From an uncultured Lachnospiraceae bacterium (GTDB lineage: Bacteria; Bacillota; Clostridia; Lachnospirales; Lachnospiraceae), in NCBI GenBank assembly GCA_910578335.1, contig CAJTPU010000009.1:1-64000 (forward strand): DNA of 64,000 nt, given 5' to 3'. This document shows, piece by piece, positions 42,785-52,155 of the stretch. Each line of letters starts with the position of its first letter. The stretch's first letter is position 1. The position numbers were made by a program, and so were the translations under genes. The notes under the pieces were generated by a model. That model saw only the letters and a program-made list of their open reading frames with translations, made no database searches and had not been told where the DNA came from.

Positions 42785-44371
42785 ATGTTGAGAAAAATTA
42801 CCATACATCATAAAAGAATGAGATATACATATATGAAATTAGCCGCGGGCATACTTTTTGTAGCGGCACTCTTTTTGCCCTCCTACTCCAAATGGGAGGA
42901 ACCGGAGGACAATATGTTTACCATTTATTTAAATGGGGAAAACGTAGGAGTGGTCGGTGAGGAAGCACTGGCGGAGGAGCTTCTGCAGGCGGCAAGGCGT
43001 GAGCTGGTTTCCGGCTCGAACGAGCTGGTATTCATGGATGTGGACATGAATCTGGAAAGCGCCGCCGTGCTTTGGGGCAAAGTCGACGATGCACGGGAGA
43101 TAAAGGCGCGTATGCGCACTGTTCTTGCGGCAAATATCAAAGAAACCGTGCAGCGCTCTTATGTCATAAAGGTCAATGACTATATGGCGAACCTGGCGAG
43201 CAGGGAAGAAGTAGAGGAGCTTTTGCAGGCTGCAGTTGACCAGTACAATACGCAGGACAAATATCAGGTGGAGCTGATACACGAAGACAGCAGGGAGTTT
43301 GACGTCCTGACTGCCGTGATAACGGATACTTCAAAGGAGGAAGCGAAAGCGCCGGCTGTTGGCAGCGTTCCCGAGATAAAGGGCGGCGTGGAGGCAGCTT
43401 TTGACGAAGCGCTTACGGATGTGGAGCCTGCCGGAGAAAAGGATTTTGGTGATTATGAGCTGGGGCTTGTCAGCATGAGCTTTGCAGAGGAAGTGGAGAT
43501 TATAGAGGCTTATCTGGACGTCACACAGCGTACACCCCTTGCGCAGGCGATTGAAGAGGTTATCAAGGAGCAAGAGGTCAATGCCGTATATGAGGTGGTC
43601 GCCGGCGACACACTCTCAGAGATTGCCATAAAGGTCAATATCCCCATGGACCAGATTGTGGCGATGAATGACGCCCTTGAAAACGAGAATACGACCATTC
43701 GTGTGGGGCAGGAGCTTATTATTACCATACCGGAGCCTGAGCTTTCCGTGGACAGGCAGGAGGCAAGGTATTATGATGAAATCTATGATGCAGAGGTTGA
43801 GTATGTAGACAGGGACGACTGGTATACAACGCAGACAAGAACCATTCAGGAGCCCCATGCGGGATACCGCAGGGTGGTGGCGATTATTTCCTACCGCAAC
43901 GACAAGGAGACGGGCAGGGAAATTTTGAAGGAAGAGCTGGTTATGGCGGCTGTGCCTAAGATTGTGGAGCGCGGCACCATCGTTCCGCCCACTTATGTTA
44001 AGCCGATTTCCGGCGGGCGGCTGAGCTCGGGCTTTGGCAGGCGTAATGCGCCGAAAAAGGGAGCAAGCTCTTATCACAAGGGCGTGGACTGGGCGGTTCC
44101 TACCGGAACGGCGGTAGTTGCTTCCTGTGGCGGAACCGTTGTAAAGGCGGGCTGGAGCAGCGGTTACGGCTACTGCGTCTACATCAATCACCCTGACGGC
44201 AGGCAGACCCGCTACGCGCACTTAAGCAAGGTGCTTGTATCGGTAGGGCAGAATGTGTCTCAGGGACAGCGGATTGCGCTTTCCGGCAATACGGGCGTGA
44301 GTACGGGTCCCCACCTGCATTTTGAGATGCTGATAAACGGCACGCAGGTCAATCCGCTCAACTATTTCTAA
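42785..44371 (+). CDS. Cell-wall peptidase: LysM, G5 and M23 domains
   Basis: The 528-residue protein has a single N-terminal membrane helix (about residues 16-35) and lies outside the cell. An N-terminal stalk of 250 residues is followed by a LysM domain (YEVVAGDTLSEIAIKV, near 262-310), a G5 domain (about 330-405) and a C-terminal M23 metallopeptidase domain. The M23 zinc residues are in GRRNAPKKG and SSYHKGVDWAVPTG, YAHLSKV, and GPHLHFEM. M23 enzymes with LysM cleave peptide cross-bridges and act in growth or spore-wall changes. The start codon is not certain because only a weak GGAAA precedes it; later ATGs at 42818 and 42833 are possible. Confidence 0.88.
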   Translation: MLRKITIHHKRMRYTYMKLAAGILFVAALFLPSYSKWEEPEDNMFTIYLNGENVGVVGEEALAEELLQAARRELVSGSNELVFMDVDMNLESAAVLWGKVDDAREIKARMRTVLAANIKETVQRSYVIKVNDYMANLASREEVEELLQAAVDQYNTQDKYQVELIHEDSREFDVLTAVITDTSKEEAKAPAVGSVPEIKGGVEAAFDEALTDVEPAGEKDFGDYELGLVSMSFAEEVEIIEAYLDVTQRTPLAQAIEEVIKEQEVNAVYEVVAGDTLSEIAIKVNIPMDQIVAMNDALENENTTIRVGQELIITIPEPELSVDRQEARYYDEIYDAEVEYVDRDDWYTTQTRTIQEPHAGYRRVVAIISYRNDKETGREILKEELVMAAVPKIVERGTIVPPTYVKPISGGRLSSGFGRRNAPKKGASSYHKGVDWAVPTGTAVVASCGGTVVKAGWSSGYGYCVYINHPDGRQTRYAHLSKVLVSVGQNVSQGQRIALSGNTGVSTGPHLHFEMLINGTQVNPLNYF

Positions 44372-44400
44372 ATGCCGGATTTGCCGAACGGGTATTCGTA

Positions 44401-44429
44401 TTTACAAATGCGCCGGATAGTTATATAAT
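44401..44429 (+). promoter_or_regulatory. Promoter of murA
   Basis: TTTACA (44401-44406) and a perfect TATAAT (44424-44429) are 17 bp apart, with a leader of about 110 bases. Confidence 0.75.
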
Positions 44430-44546
44430 GGTAAAAATAAGTAATTGCATGTTTAAAATCTTTCAGGGGTGAATTGGCGGGGAAATAGGTGCAGCATCAT
44501 GGGAAGGGTTACGGAAAATGTCCATGGTCTGCGGAAAGAGGAAAGA

Positions 44547-45839
44547 ATGGAACAATACGCAATTCAGGGCGGAAATCCATTGGTTGGTGAAGTGGAGATA
44601 GGAGGCGCCAAAAATGCGGCGCTTCCTATTATTGCGGCTTCGGTCATGACCGATGAGACCGTTCATATAGAAAATCTTCCGGATGTGCGGGATACCAATG
44701 TGCTGCTGGAGGCGATGCAGGATATCGGTGTGCTGGTCAACCGCAGCGGGAGGCATAAAGTTACCATCAATGCTGCCCGGATAAACAATCTGGTGGTGGA
44801 TGGCGACAATATTCGTAAAATCAGGGCATCCTACTATTTTCTGGGTGCGATGCTCGCAAAATATAAAAGTGCCGAAGTGGCACTGCCGGGCGGCTGTGAT
44901 ATCGGCTGCCGTGCCATTGACCAGCATATCAAGGGATTCCGCGCATTGGGCGCGGAGGTAAAAATTGAATATGGACTGATTAAGGCGCATGCGGAAAGGC
45001 TTCGCGGAAATCACATTTATATGGACGTGGTATCCGTGGGGGCGACCATCAATATTATGATGGTGGCAGCGCTGGCAGAAGGACAGACAATTATTGAAAA
45101 CGCGGCAAAAGAACCCCATGTGGTAGATTTGGCGAACTTTTTAAACAGCATGGGCGCCAATATCAAAGGCGCGGGAACGGACGTCATCCGTATCAAAGGT
45201 GTGACAGGACTGCATGGAAGCGACTATGCGATTATACCGGACCAGATTGAGGCAGGTACGTTTATGTTTGCGGCGGCAATTACCAAAGGGGATATCACGG
45301 TAAAAAATGTGATACCAAAGCATTTGGAGTCGATTACGGCAAAGCTTTTGGAGATTGGCTGTGAAATAGAGGAGTCCGACGATGCAGTTCGTGTGGTTGC
45401 GGCGAAGCCCTTAAGACCGACACAGGTGAAGACGCTTCCTTATCCGGGGTTTCCGACGGATATGCAGCCGCAGATTACGGTGGCGCTTGCTTTGTCAAGG
45501 GGCACCAGTATTGTAACGGAGAGTATTTTTGAAAACCGTTTTAAATATGTGGACGAGCTGACAAGGATGGGGGCGGACATCAAGGTAGAGGGCAATACCG
45601 CCATTGTAAATGGCGTGGCAAAATATACGGGCGCAAGAATCAATGCGCCGGATTTGCGTGCGGGAGCGGCGCTTGTTATGGCAGCGCTGGCGGCAGAGGG
45701 CGTTTCTACGGTGGAAGAAATCCATTATATAGAGCGCGGCTATGAAGATTTTCATTTGAAACTGCAGGCACTTGGCGCGCAGATTGAAAAAGTAAGCTCC
45801 GACAGAGATATGCAGAAATTCCGATTAAAAACAGGTTGA
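44547..45839 (+). CDS. murA: UDP-N-acetylglucosamine 1-carboxyvinyltransferase
   Basis: The 430-residue enzyme adds enolpyruvate to UDP-GlcNAc, the first committed step of peptidoglycan synthesis. K22 in GGAKNAALP and the loop LPGGCDIGCRAIDQHI with C117 correspond to K22 and C115 of the E. coli enzyme. The catalytic cysteine is present, so fosfomycin sensitivity is expected. FPTDMQPQ and FENRF close the active site. The start at 44547 has AGAGG five bases upstream. Only one murA is in this window; many Firmicutes carry two, and I cannot tell which this is. The metK promoter -35 overlaps its stop. Confidence 0.95.
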   Translation: MEQYAIQGGNPLVGEVEIGGAKNAALPIIAASVMTDETVHIENLPDVRDTNVLLEAMQDIGVLVNRSGRHKVTINAARINNLVVDGDNIRKIRASYYFLGAMLAKYKSAEVALPGGCDIGCRAIDQHIKGFRALGAEVKIEYGLIKAHAERLRGNHIYMDVVSVGATINIMMVAALAEGQTIIENAAKEPHVVDLANFLNSMGANIKGAGTDVIRIKGVTGLHGSDYAIIPDQIEAGTFMFAAAITKGDITVKNVIPKHLESITAKLLEIGCEIEESDDAVRVVAAKPLRPTQVKTLPYPGFPTDMQPQITVALALSRGTSIVTESIFENRFKYVDELTRMGADIKVEGNTAIVNGVAKYTGARINAPDLRAGAALVMAALAAEGVSTVEEIHYIERGYEDFHLKLQALGAQIEKVSSDRDMQKFRLKTG

Positions 45840-45864
45840 CAAAGTCTCTCGGTGAGAGTATTGT
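45836..45864 (+). promoter_or_regulatory. Promoter of the SAM-riboswitch/metK unit
   Basis: A perfect TTGACA (45836-45841) overlaps the murA stop codon. A TATTGT -10 (45859-45864) follows after 17 bp. Confidence 0.7.
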
Positions 45865-45918
45865 GTATGTAGGCAGAAAATTAAATATTGCAATTTTGCA
45901 GTAATGCAGAATATTTCC

Positions 45919-46081
45919 CTTATTCAGAGTGGTGGAGATACATAGGATCTGTGAAGCCACGGCAACCCCGCATAGCGGAAGGTGCCTCCCTGAGCGACTA
46001 ATCCTGTCTAAGACAGGTCGAACAATAAGAGGATGTGACAATTGATGTATCAGGTCCGCTTATTGGGAGCGGACCTTTTTT
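45919..46081 (+). ncRNA. SAM-I (S-box) riboswitch with terminator
   Basis: The aptamer (45919-46029) shows the S-box signature: CAGAGTGGTGGAG, then GTGAAGCCACGGCAACC, AAGGTGC and GAGCGA. The P1 stem forms from CTTATT (45919-45924) and AATAAG (46024-46029). An intrinsic terminator follows (AGGTCCGCT 46052-46060, AGCGGACCT 46068-46076, then T-run). AATAAG can instead pair with CTTATT at 46058-46063, in the terminator's 5' arm and loop, giving an antiterminator. High S-adenosylmethionine should therefore stop transcription before metK. Confidence 0.95.
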
Positions 46082-46156
46082 CGTGTCGGCGGAAATGATA
46101 AACAGAAGAAATGATAATACGGTACCGCTGCTTTGGCAGCAGAAAGAGAGGAAAAA

Positions 46157-47350
46157 ATGGAAAAAGAAAAATTGTTATTTACGTCGGAATCCGTAACGGA
46201 AGGGCATCCCGACAAGGTGTGCGACGCCATCTCTGATGCCATTCTGGATGCGCTTATGGTGCAGGACCCCATGAGCCGCGTGGCGTGTGAGACGGCAAGC
46301 TGCACCGGTTTTGTACTGGTGACCGGTGAGATTACGACCACGGCATATGTGGACATTCCCAAGATTGTAAGGGATACCGTAAAGGAAATCGGCTATGACA
46401 AATCCGAGTATGGCTTTGACGGCAATACCTGTGCCGTTATGGTTGCCATCGACGAGCAGTCTGCCGATATCGCAATGGGTGTGGACAAGGCACTGGAAGC
46501 AAGAGAAGCGGCTATGACGAACGAGGAGCTGGAGGCGATTGGCGCCGGGGACCAGGGTATGATGTTCGGCTATGCGACCAATGAGACCGAAGAGTATATG
46601 CCGTATCCGATTTCCCTTGCGCATAAGCTCACGAGACAGCTTACCAAGGTGCGCAAGGACGGTACGCTGCCGTATCTGCGTCCCGATGGGAAGAGCCAGG
46701 TCTCCGTGGAATATGATGCAAACGGAAAGCCGGTGAGACTGGAAGCGGTGGTGCTCTCCACACAGCACGACCCGGAGGTATCACAGGAGCAGATTCATGC
46801 AGATATCAAGAAATATGTGTTTGATGCAGTGCTGCCTGCGGAGCTTTTGGATGAGGATACAAAATATTTTATCAATCCCACAGGACGTTTTGTTATCGGC
46901 GGACCTCACGGTGATGCCGGTCTTACCGGACGTAAGATTATCGTGGATACCTATGGCGGCTACGCGCGTCACGGCGGCGGTGCGTTTTCCGGCAAGGACT
47001 GCACCAAGGTAGACCGTTCTGCAGCTTATGCGGCTCGCTACGTTGCCAAAAATATCGTGGCGGCGGGACTGGCTGACAAGTGTGAAATTCAGCTTTCCTA
47101 TGCAATCGGCGTGGCAAGACCGACTTCCGTTTGTGTAGAAACCTTCGGTACCGGCAAGCTGCCGGAGCTGGAGCTGGTGAAGATTGTGCGTGAAAACTTT
47201 GACCTTCGTCCGGCAGGTATCATCAAAATGCTGGATTTGCGCCGCCCTATTTACAAGCAGACGGCAGCGTACGGACACTTTGGCAGGAATGATTTGGATT
47301 TGCCTTGGGAGAAGTTGGATAAGGTAGAATTGCTGAAAAAGTATTTGTAA
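46157..47350 (+). CDS. metK: S-adenosylmethionine synthetase
   Basis: The 397-residue protein makes S-adenosylmethionine from methionine and ATP. FTSESVTEGHPDKVCDAISD is at the N-terminus, and GAGDQGMMFGYATNET near residue 115 and GGPHGDAGLTGRKIIVDTYG near 255 are diagnostic. FSGKDCTKVDRSAAYAARY near 280 follows. The start at 46157 has AGAGG five bases upstream; an earlier in-frame ATG is not needed. It is the only gene under the SAM-I riboswitch, giving direct end-product feedback. Confidence 0.96.
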   Translation: MEKEKLLFTSESVTEGHPDKVCDAISDAILDALMVQDPMSRVACETASCTGFVLVTGEITTTAYVDIPKIVRDTVKEIGYDKSEYGFDGNTCAVMVAIDEQSADIAMGVDKALEAREAAMTNEELEAIGAGDQGMMFGYATNETEEYMPYPISLAHKLTRQLTKVRKDGTLPYLRPDGKSQVSVEYDANGKPVRLEAVVLSTQHDPEVSQEQIHADIKKYVFDAVLPAELLDEDTKYFINPTGRFVIGGPHGDAGLTGRKIIVDTYGGYARHGGGAFSGKDCTKVDRSAAYAARYVAKNIVAAGLADKCEIQLSYAIGVARPTSVCVETFGTGKLPELELVKIVRENFDLRPAGIIKMLDLRRPIYKQTAAYGHFGRNDLDLPWEKLDKVELLKKYL

Positions 47351-47374
47351 AATCAAAATCAAAGATTTTAATGG

Positions 47375-47416
47375 AAAACTGCCTGCTGTCACTTATGTGA
47401 CGGCAGGTAGTTTTTT
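47375..47416 (+). terminator. Terminator after metK
   Basis: The stem AACTGCCTGC with GCAGGTAGTT, with an internal GTCAC/GTGAC extension, is followed by a T6 run. Confidence 0.88.
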
Positions 47417-47450
47417 GCTAAAAACTACATTTTTTTCGTAGAAAAAACTA

Positions 47451-47479
47451 TTGCATTTCCCTGTGAAGTGCTATATAGT
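47451..47479 (+). promoter_or_regulatory. Promoter of the MATE gene
   Basis: TTGCAT (47451-47456) and TATAGT (47474-47479) are separated by 17 bp, about 85 bases before the start codon. Confidence 0.6.
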
Positions 47480-47561
47480 ATATCGGGCGCACGGGAAAGT
47501 GCATTGCGCGTGGGCAGACAGAGAAGGTCGGACATGTGGGGACAGCGCGGAAAGGCAGGAA

Positions 47562-48923
47562 ATGATGACAAAGGACATGACACAGGGAAAACCGGTAAAG
47601 CTGATACTGGGGTTTGCAGTTCCCCTGCTTTTTGGGTATTTATTTCAGCAGTTTTACAATCTGATAGACACCTTGATTGTGGGACAGTATCTTGGAGTAA
47701 ATCCACTGGCGGCAGTGGGCTCTACGGGTTCCGTCAATTTTTTGGTAATTGGTTTTTGTATGGGAATCTGCGTGGGATTTTCGATTCCGATAGCCCATAA
47801 GTTTGGCGCGGGAGATTTTGCCGGACTGCGGAAATTTGTTGCCAACAGTGTGTGGCTCGGAGTGGCTTTTTCGGCTGTTATGACGACTGTCACAGTGGCT
47901 TTCTGCCGGGATATTCTTTATCTGATGGATACGCCGCAGGATATTATTGACGACGCCTATGCGTATATTGTAGTGATTTTTATCGGAATCCCCACGGTAT
48001 TTCTGTACAATATACTTTCAGGCATTATCCGGGCTCTGGGGGACAGCAGGACGCCGGTTGTTTTTCTGGTGCTTTCCTCGCTTGTCAATATCGGGCTTGA
48101 CCTGCTGTTTATTGTACGCCTTGGCATGGGGGTGGAAGGCGCGGCGTGGGCGACGGTTATCTCACAAGGGCTTTCGGGAATTTTGTGCCTGATATTTATT
48201 GTGAAAAAATTTGAGATTCTGCGTATTCGGAAAGAGGAATGGAAGCCGGAGCTGCATATGATGGGCAGTCTGTGCGGCATGGGAATTCCGATGGGGCTGC
48301 AGTATTCTATCACGGCAATCGGCAGCGTCGTACTGCAGACCGCCGTAAACGGGCTGGGCTCCATGGCGGTGGCTTCCGTGACGGCTGCAAATAAAATCGG
48401 CGCCTTTCTGGCTTGTCCTTTTGATGCAATGGGTTCAACCATGGCGACCTATGGCGGACAGAATGTGGGAGCGAAGAAGCTTTTGCGGGTAAAGCAGGGA
48501 ATGTATGCCTGCATCAGGCTGGGGGCGGTATATGCGGTAATTGCTTTTTTGGTTGCCTTTTTCTTTGGGGCGCCTCTGGGCAGACTTTTTATAGAGGCAA
48601 AGGATGCGGCGCTGGCTGAGACGATTGTAGAAAATGTAAGGCTGTTTCTGATGATTACCACAGTTTTTTATTTTCCGCTTGCGCTGGTCAATATCATTCG
48701 TTTCATGATACAGGGAATCGGCTTTCCCACCTTTGCCATTCTGGCGGGCGTGCTGGAAATGGTGGCACGTGCGCTTGCCGGCTTTGTGCTGGTGCCGCTC
48801 TTTGGCTTTCCGGCGGCGGCAATGGGAAGCCCTATTGCATGGATTTTTGCAGATGCGTTTTTGATTCCGGCGTTTTTTCACGTCTATAAAAAGCTGCGGC
48901 TGCAGCTTGGGGAAGAAGCGTGA
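47562..48923 (+). CDS. MATE family efflux transporter
   Basis: The 453-residue protein has twelve predicted membrane helices in two bundles of six, the MATE fold. The first bundle starts with GFAVPLLFGYLFQQFYNLID, DTLIVGQYLGVNPLAAVGS follows, and the second bundle holds GLGSMAVASVTAANKIGAFL. Such proteins expel cationic drugs or metabolites with Na+ or H+; this branch resembles the DinF-like/NorM-type group of Clostridia. The start is taken at the first of two adjacent ATG codons (47562, 47565) because AAAGG is six bases upstream. A bidirectional terminator follows. Confidence 0.92.
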   Translation: MMTKDMTQGKPVKLILGFAVPLLFGYLFQQFYNLIDTLIVGQYLGVNPLAAVGSTGSVNFLVIGFCMGICVGFSIPIAHKFGAGDFAGLRKFVANSVWLGVAFSAVMTTVTVAFCRDILYLMDTPQDIIDDAYAYIVVIFIGIPTVFLYNILSGIIRALGDSRTPVVFLVLSSLVNIGLDLLFIVRLGMGVEGAAWATVISQGLSGILCLIFIVKKFEILRIRKEEWKPELHMMGSLCGMGIPMGLQYSITAIGSVVLQTAVNGLGSMAVASVTAANKIGAFLACPFDAMGSTMATYGGQNVGAKKLLRVKQGMYACIRLGAVYAVIAFLVAFFFGAPLGRLFIEAKDAALAETIVENVRLFLMITTVFYFPLALVNIIRFMIQGIGFPTFAILAGVLEMVARALAGFVLVPLFGFPAAAMGSPIAWIFADAFLIPAFFHVYKKLRLQLGEEA

Positions 48924-48985
48924 GCGCAGGCGGCTCAATGCTTTTTATTGGGGCTGCCTGTTTTGCAGAGCGGGACGTTTCATAA

Positions 48986-49024
48986 AAAACAGGTCTTCTG
49001 CCATACCGCAGAAGACCTGTTTTG
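48986..49024. terminator. Bidirectional terminator between MATE and secreted repeat protein genes
   Basis: A 16-bp stem (AAAACAGGTCTTCTGC and its complement) has a 6-nt loop with A- and T-runs at both ends, serving two convergent genes. Confidence 0.92.
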
Positions 49025-49036
49025 TGTTACTTTTTG

Positions 49037-49840
49037 TTAGTTTGATACGGAAGAAACCAGTGCACCGTTTACGTAAGTATTGGTGCGCAGCAGGGTGCAG
49101 GTGCTGCAGGAGTAAATATATTCCGTGTAAGATTTGGTGCTGTGGTCATAGTTGGCAACCACCGAATATTCAACCATCTGACTGCCTGCATTATAGTATT
49201 CGACGCGCAGCAAGGTTTGCTCATCATTGGTATAGTATTTAATATCACGAACAATGACGTTGTTGCTTGCGGGAGCGCTGACACTCGGGCTGCCGGTACT
49301 TGTGTCCGCTGCTGCAAGGCTGCCTGTGCTGCCAGAAGTGTTGCTGCCCGTGCCGCCGGTACTGTTATAAGAGGGGGTATCTGATGCGGTGAGGGGGGAA
49401 CTGCTTTCCCGTGCCGCTTCCCGTTCTGCCTCCGCAATATCTGCGTAGCCGTCTGCAGTACCTGCCGTGCGCGCCTCCGTGATGCCCGTGGTTACGTAAT
49501 GGTTTACAACTGCAGAAATATCGTCACCGAAAGCTTCTTTGATGTCGCTGTAGGCATCCGCGTAAGCCAGAGGATTAAAGAGAACACCCTCGGTTCTGCC
49601 TTCGTACATGCCTGTGGTCAGATAGTGCATAAGGTATGCATTTGTGTCATCGCCGAAAGCCGCATCCAAATCACTGTAAGCTGCCCGATAGGCATCTACG
49701 TTGAGAATCAGCTCTGCCGTCCCGCTTTTTACCAATGTACTTACATAGTCTGCATTTACTTCGGCAGCAGATGCAGGGAGAGCGGAACCTATCAGAGCAA
49801 GCGCTGCGGTGCTGACTGCCAATGTTTTCTTTACGCTCAT
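49037..49840 (-). CDS. Secreted protein with tandem AFG-D/HY-G repeats
   Basis: The 267-residue protein has a signal peptide (VKKTLAVSTAALALIGSA, cut near ASAAE). Two copies of a repeat of about 40 residues follow (about 45-125), with the pattern Y-x-D-x-x-x-AFGDD then HY-x-TTG (AYSDLDAAFGDDTNAYLMHY and AYSDIKEAFGDDISAVVNHY). Then comes a Ser/Thr/Gly-rich linker (about 140-190) and a C-terminal domain of 75 residues with a CSTC motif. The repeat is common in Lachnospiraceae surface proteins. No sorting signal is visible, so it is probably released or non-covalently bound. The start at 49840 is taken because the promoter leaves no room for the ATG at 49876; AAGGA is rather far. Confidence 0.7.
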   Translation of the reverse strand: MSVKKTLAVSTAALALIGSALPASAAEVNADYVSTLVKSGTAELILNVDAYRAAYSDLDAAFGDDTNAYLMHYLTTGMYEGRTEGVLFNPLAYADAYSDIKEAFGDDISAVVNHYVTTGITEARTAGTADGYADIAEAEREAARESSSPLTASDTPSYNSTGGTGSNTSGSTGSLAAADTSTGSPSVSAPASNNVIVRDIKYYTNDEQTLLRVEYYNAGSQMVEYSVVANYDHSTKSYTEYIYSCSTCTLLRTNTYVNGALVSSVSN

Positions 49841-49884
49841 ATTTGATACCGAATCCTTTCTGTTTCGTAATTTCATTTGATTAG

Positions 49885-49914
49885 ATTATATATTGCCCTG
49901 ATTTCCTTTGTCAA
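49885..49914 (-). promoter_or_regulatory. Promoter of the secreted repeat protein gene
   Basis: Read on the minus strand, TTGACA (49914-49909) and TATAAT (49890-49885) are 18 bp apart. Transcription would start near 49878, which excludes 49876 as start codon. Confidence 0.8.
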
Positions 49915-50060
49915 CTGTCTCTTTGCGGCATCGACAAACAATTTAAAAAGGGGGTTACGCGGGTTGTTTTTTTCCGTTATAATAGACGAAACGAATGGCG
50001 CAGGAAAGCGGCTGCATATAGAAAGGACAAGCGGTATTTTTTAAGAAGGAGGAGCAAACA

Positions 50061-52130
50061 ATGGTGAGACAGGACGGAAACCGGTTGGTGATAGAAGAGG
50101 GGGCGGCACGGGTTTTCATTGAATGCTGGGGAGAGGATTCTCTGCGTGTGAGAATGACGGCGGAGCCCGTGATGGATGCAAACGACTGGGCGCTTTGTGA
50201 GCCGGTCAAGGCGGTAACGCCGGTGATAGCTTTTGAGGAAATAGATACGACAGACCCGTGGTATCGGGGCAGCGAATGGGAAAAGTATCATCAGAAAGGC
50301 GTGGTGGCAACGCTTACAAACGGAAAAATAACGGCGCGTGTCAATACCGAAGGGTGGATAAGCTATCTGAATGACAAGGGGGAAGTTCTGACGGAAGAGT
50401 ATTGGCGCAACCGCAACCGTATCAACCGGTACTGTGTGCCGCTGCGGGTGGACGCCAGGGAACTGAAGCCAATCAAAGGCAGCAGCGATTATGAACTGAC
50501 AGCGCGGTTTGAGGCGTATGATGATGAAAAAATCTTCGGCATGGGGCAGTATCAGGAAAAGCATCTGAATAAAAAGGGGGCGGTTTTGGAGCTGGCGCAC
50601 CGGAATTCACAGGCAAGCGTGCCGTTTTTTGTGTCAAGCAGGGGGTATGGTTTTCTCTGGAACAATCCTGCTATCGGGACGGCGAGTTTTGGCATGAACA
50701 AAACGGAGTGGTACGTAAAGAGCACCAAAAAACTGGACTATTTTATTACGGCGGGGGATACGCCGGCGGATATCGAGCGCAATTACAGCGCGGCGGTGGG
50801 ACGTACCCCTATGATGCCGGAATTTGGTCTGGGCTATTGGCAGTGTAAGCTGCGCTACCGCAATCAGGAGGAGCTTCTTTCAGTGGCGAGGGAGCATAAG
50901 CGCAGAGGGCTTCCCATGGACGCGATTGTAGTGGATTTCTTCCACTGGACCATGCAGGGTGAGTTCAAATTTGAGCCAAGAGACTGGCAGAATCCGGAGG
51001 AGATGGTAAAGGAATTAAAGGAGCTGGGGATTGAGACGGTGGTTTCCGTCTGGCCTACGATTGACGAGCGGAGCGAAAATTTTGGCGAAATGAGCGCAAA
51101 GGGCTATCTGGTGCGGGCTGACAGGGGCAATGCCAATCATATGACGTGGATGGGAAATACGGTCTTTTATGACGCAACCCATCCGGGGGCACAAAAATTT
51201 GTCTGGGAAAAGTGTAAGGAAAACTACTATAAAAAAGGAATCCGCATATTCTGGCTGGACGAAGCGGAGCCGGAGTACGGTCCCTACGATTTTGATAATT
51301 ACCGCTATTATGCGGGACCTGCGCTCCAGTGTACCAATATTTATCCGCTGATGTATGCGAAGGGCTTTTATGACGGGTTGAAGGCAGAGGGAGAAAAGGA
51401 AATCCTGTCTTTGGTGCGCTGTGCGTGGGCGGGCAGCCAGAAGTTTGGCGCACTTACATGGTCCGGCGATATTCATTCTTCCTTCAGGGCAATGCGGGAA
51501 CAGCTTCAGGCGGGACTTAGTATGGGCATGGCTGGAATTCCTTGGTGGACTTCTGACATTGGCGGCTTTGTGGGAGGAGATATCAGTGACCCGTATTTTA
51601 AGGAGCTTTTGGTGAGGTGGTTTGCATGGGGCGCTTTCTGCCCCGTATTCCGTATGCACGGAGAGCGCTCACCTTGGTACGAGCGGGAGCAGGAATTTAT
51701 CAATAACGTGCGCCAGCTCACTTCGGGGCAGGACAATGAGGTTTGGAGCTTTGGCGAGGACAACTATGAAATATTGAAGAAGTACTTGTTTGTGAGGGAA
51801 CGGCTGCGCCCCTATATCAGGGAGTGCATGAGACAGGCAAGCGAGACGGGTGCGCCGGTGATGCGCCCTATGTTTTTTGATTTTCCGCAGGATAAAATCT
51901 GCTGGGAAACAGAGGACCAGTATATGTTTGGCGCGGACCTTCTGATAGCACCTGTTATGGAAATGGGAATGCGGGAAAGAAGCGTATATCTGCCCGCGGG
52001 ACTGTCGTGGACGGAAGCAAATACCGGCAGACAGTATGCAGGCGGTGAAAGGATTGTCGTGGATGCGCCGTTAGACGTCCTTCCCGTATTTGTACGGGAA
52101 GGAAAGCACATTGCAGTTTACCAGCCATAA
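50061..52130 (+). CDS. Glycoside hydrolase family 31 (alpha-glucosidase/alpha-xylosidase type)
   Basis: The 689-residue protein has an N-terminal beta-sandwich (to about residue 230) and a GH31 (beta/alpha)8 barrel. The nucleophile is D400 in IFWLDEAEPEYG and the acid/base D470 in WSGDIHSSF. DFFHWTMQGEFKFEPRDW near 295 and GIPWWTSDIGGF near 493 complete the active site. The WLDEAEPE motif is more like alpha-xylosidases or sulfoquinovosidase-like relatives than like plain maltases, but substrate remains open. No signal peptide is present, so it acts on imported oligosaccharides. GGAGG precedes the ATG. It is convergent with the large glycosyltransferase gene. Confidence 0.9.
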   Translation: MVRQDGNRLVIEEGAARVFIECWGEDSLRVRMTAEPVMDANDWALCEPVKAVTPVIAFEEIDTTDPWYRGSEWEKYHQKGVVATLTNGKITARVNTEGWISYLNDKGEVLTEEYWRNRNRINRYCVPLRVDARELKPIKGSSDYELTARFEAYDDEKIFGMGQYQEKHLNKKGAVLELAHRNSQASVPFFVSSRGYGFLWNNPAIGTASFGMNKTEWYVKSTKKLDYFITAGDTPADIERNYSAAVGRTPMMPEFGLGYWQCKLRYRNQEELLSVAREHKRRGLPMDAIVVDFFHWTMQGEFKFEPRDWQNPEEMVKELKELGIETVVSVWPTIDERSENFGEMSAKGYLVRADRGNANHMTWMGNTVFYDATHPGAQKFVWEKCKENYYKKGIRIFWLDEAEPEYGPYDFDNYRYYAGPALQCTNIYPLMYAKGFYDGLKAEGEKEILSLVRCAWAGSQKFGALTWSGDIHSSFRAMREQLQAGLSMGMAGIPWWTSDIGGFVGGDISDPYFKELLVRWFAWGAFCPVFRMHGERSPWYEREQEFINNVRQLTSGQDNEVWSFGEDNYEILKKYLFVRERLRPYIRECMRQASETGAPVMRPMFFDFPQDKICWETEDQYMFGADLLIAPVMEMGMRERSVYLPAGLSWTEANTGRQYAGGERIVVDAPLDVLPVFVREGKHIAVYQP

Positions 52131-52133
52131 TAC

Positions 52134-52153
52134 CTGCCGCAGTATGGCGGCAG
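52134..52153. terminator. Short hairpin between convergent GH31 and glycosyltransferase genes
   Basis: CTGCCGC (52134-52140) and GCGGCAG (52147-52153) form a 7-bp stem with a 6-nt loop. No T-run follows, so terminator activity is doubtful. Confidence 0.35.
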
Positions 52154-52155
52154 TA

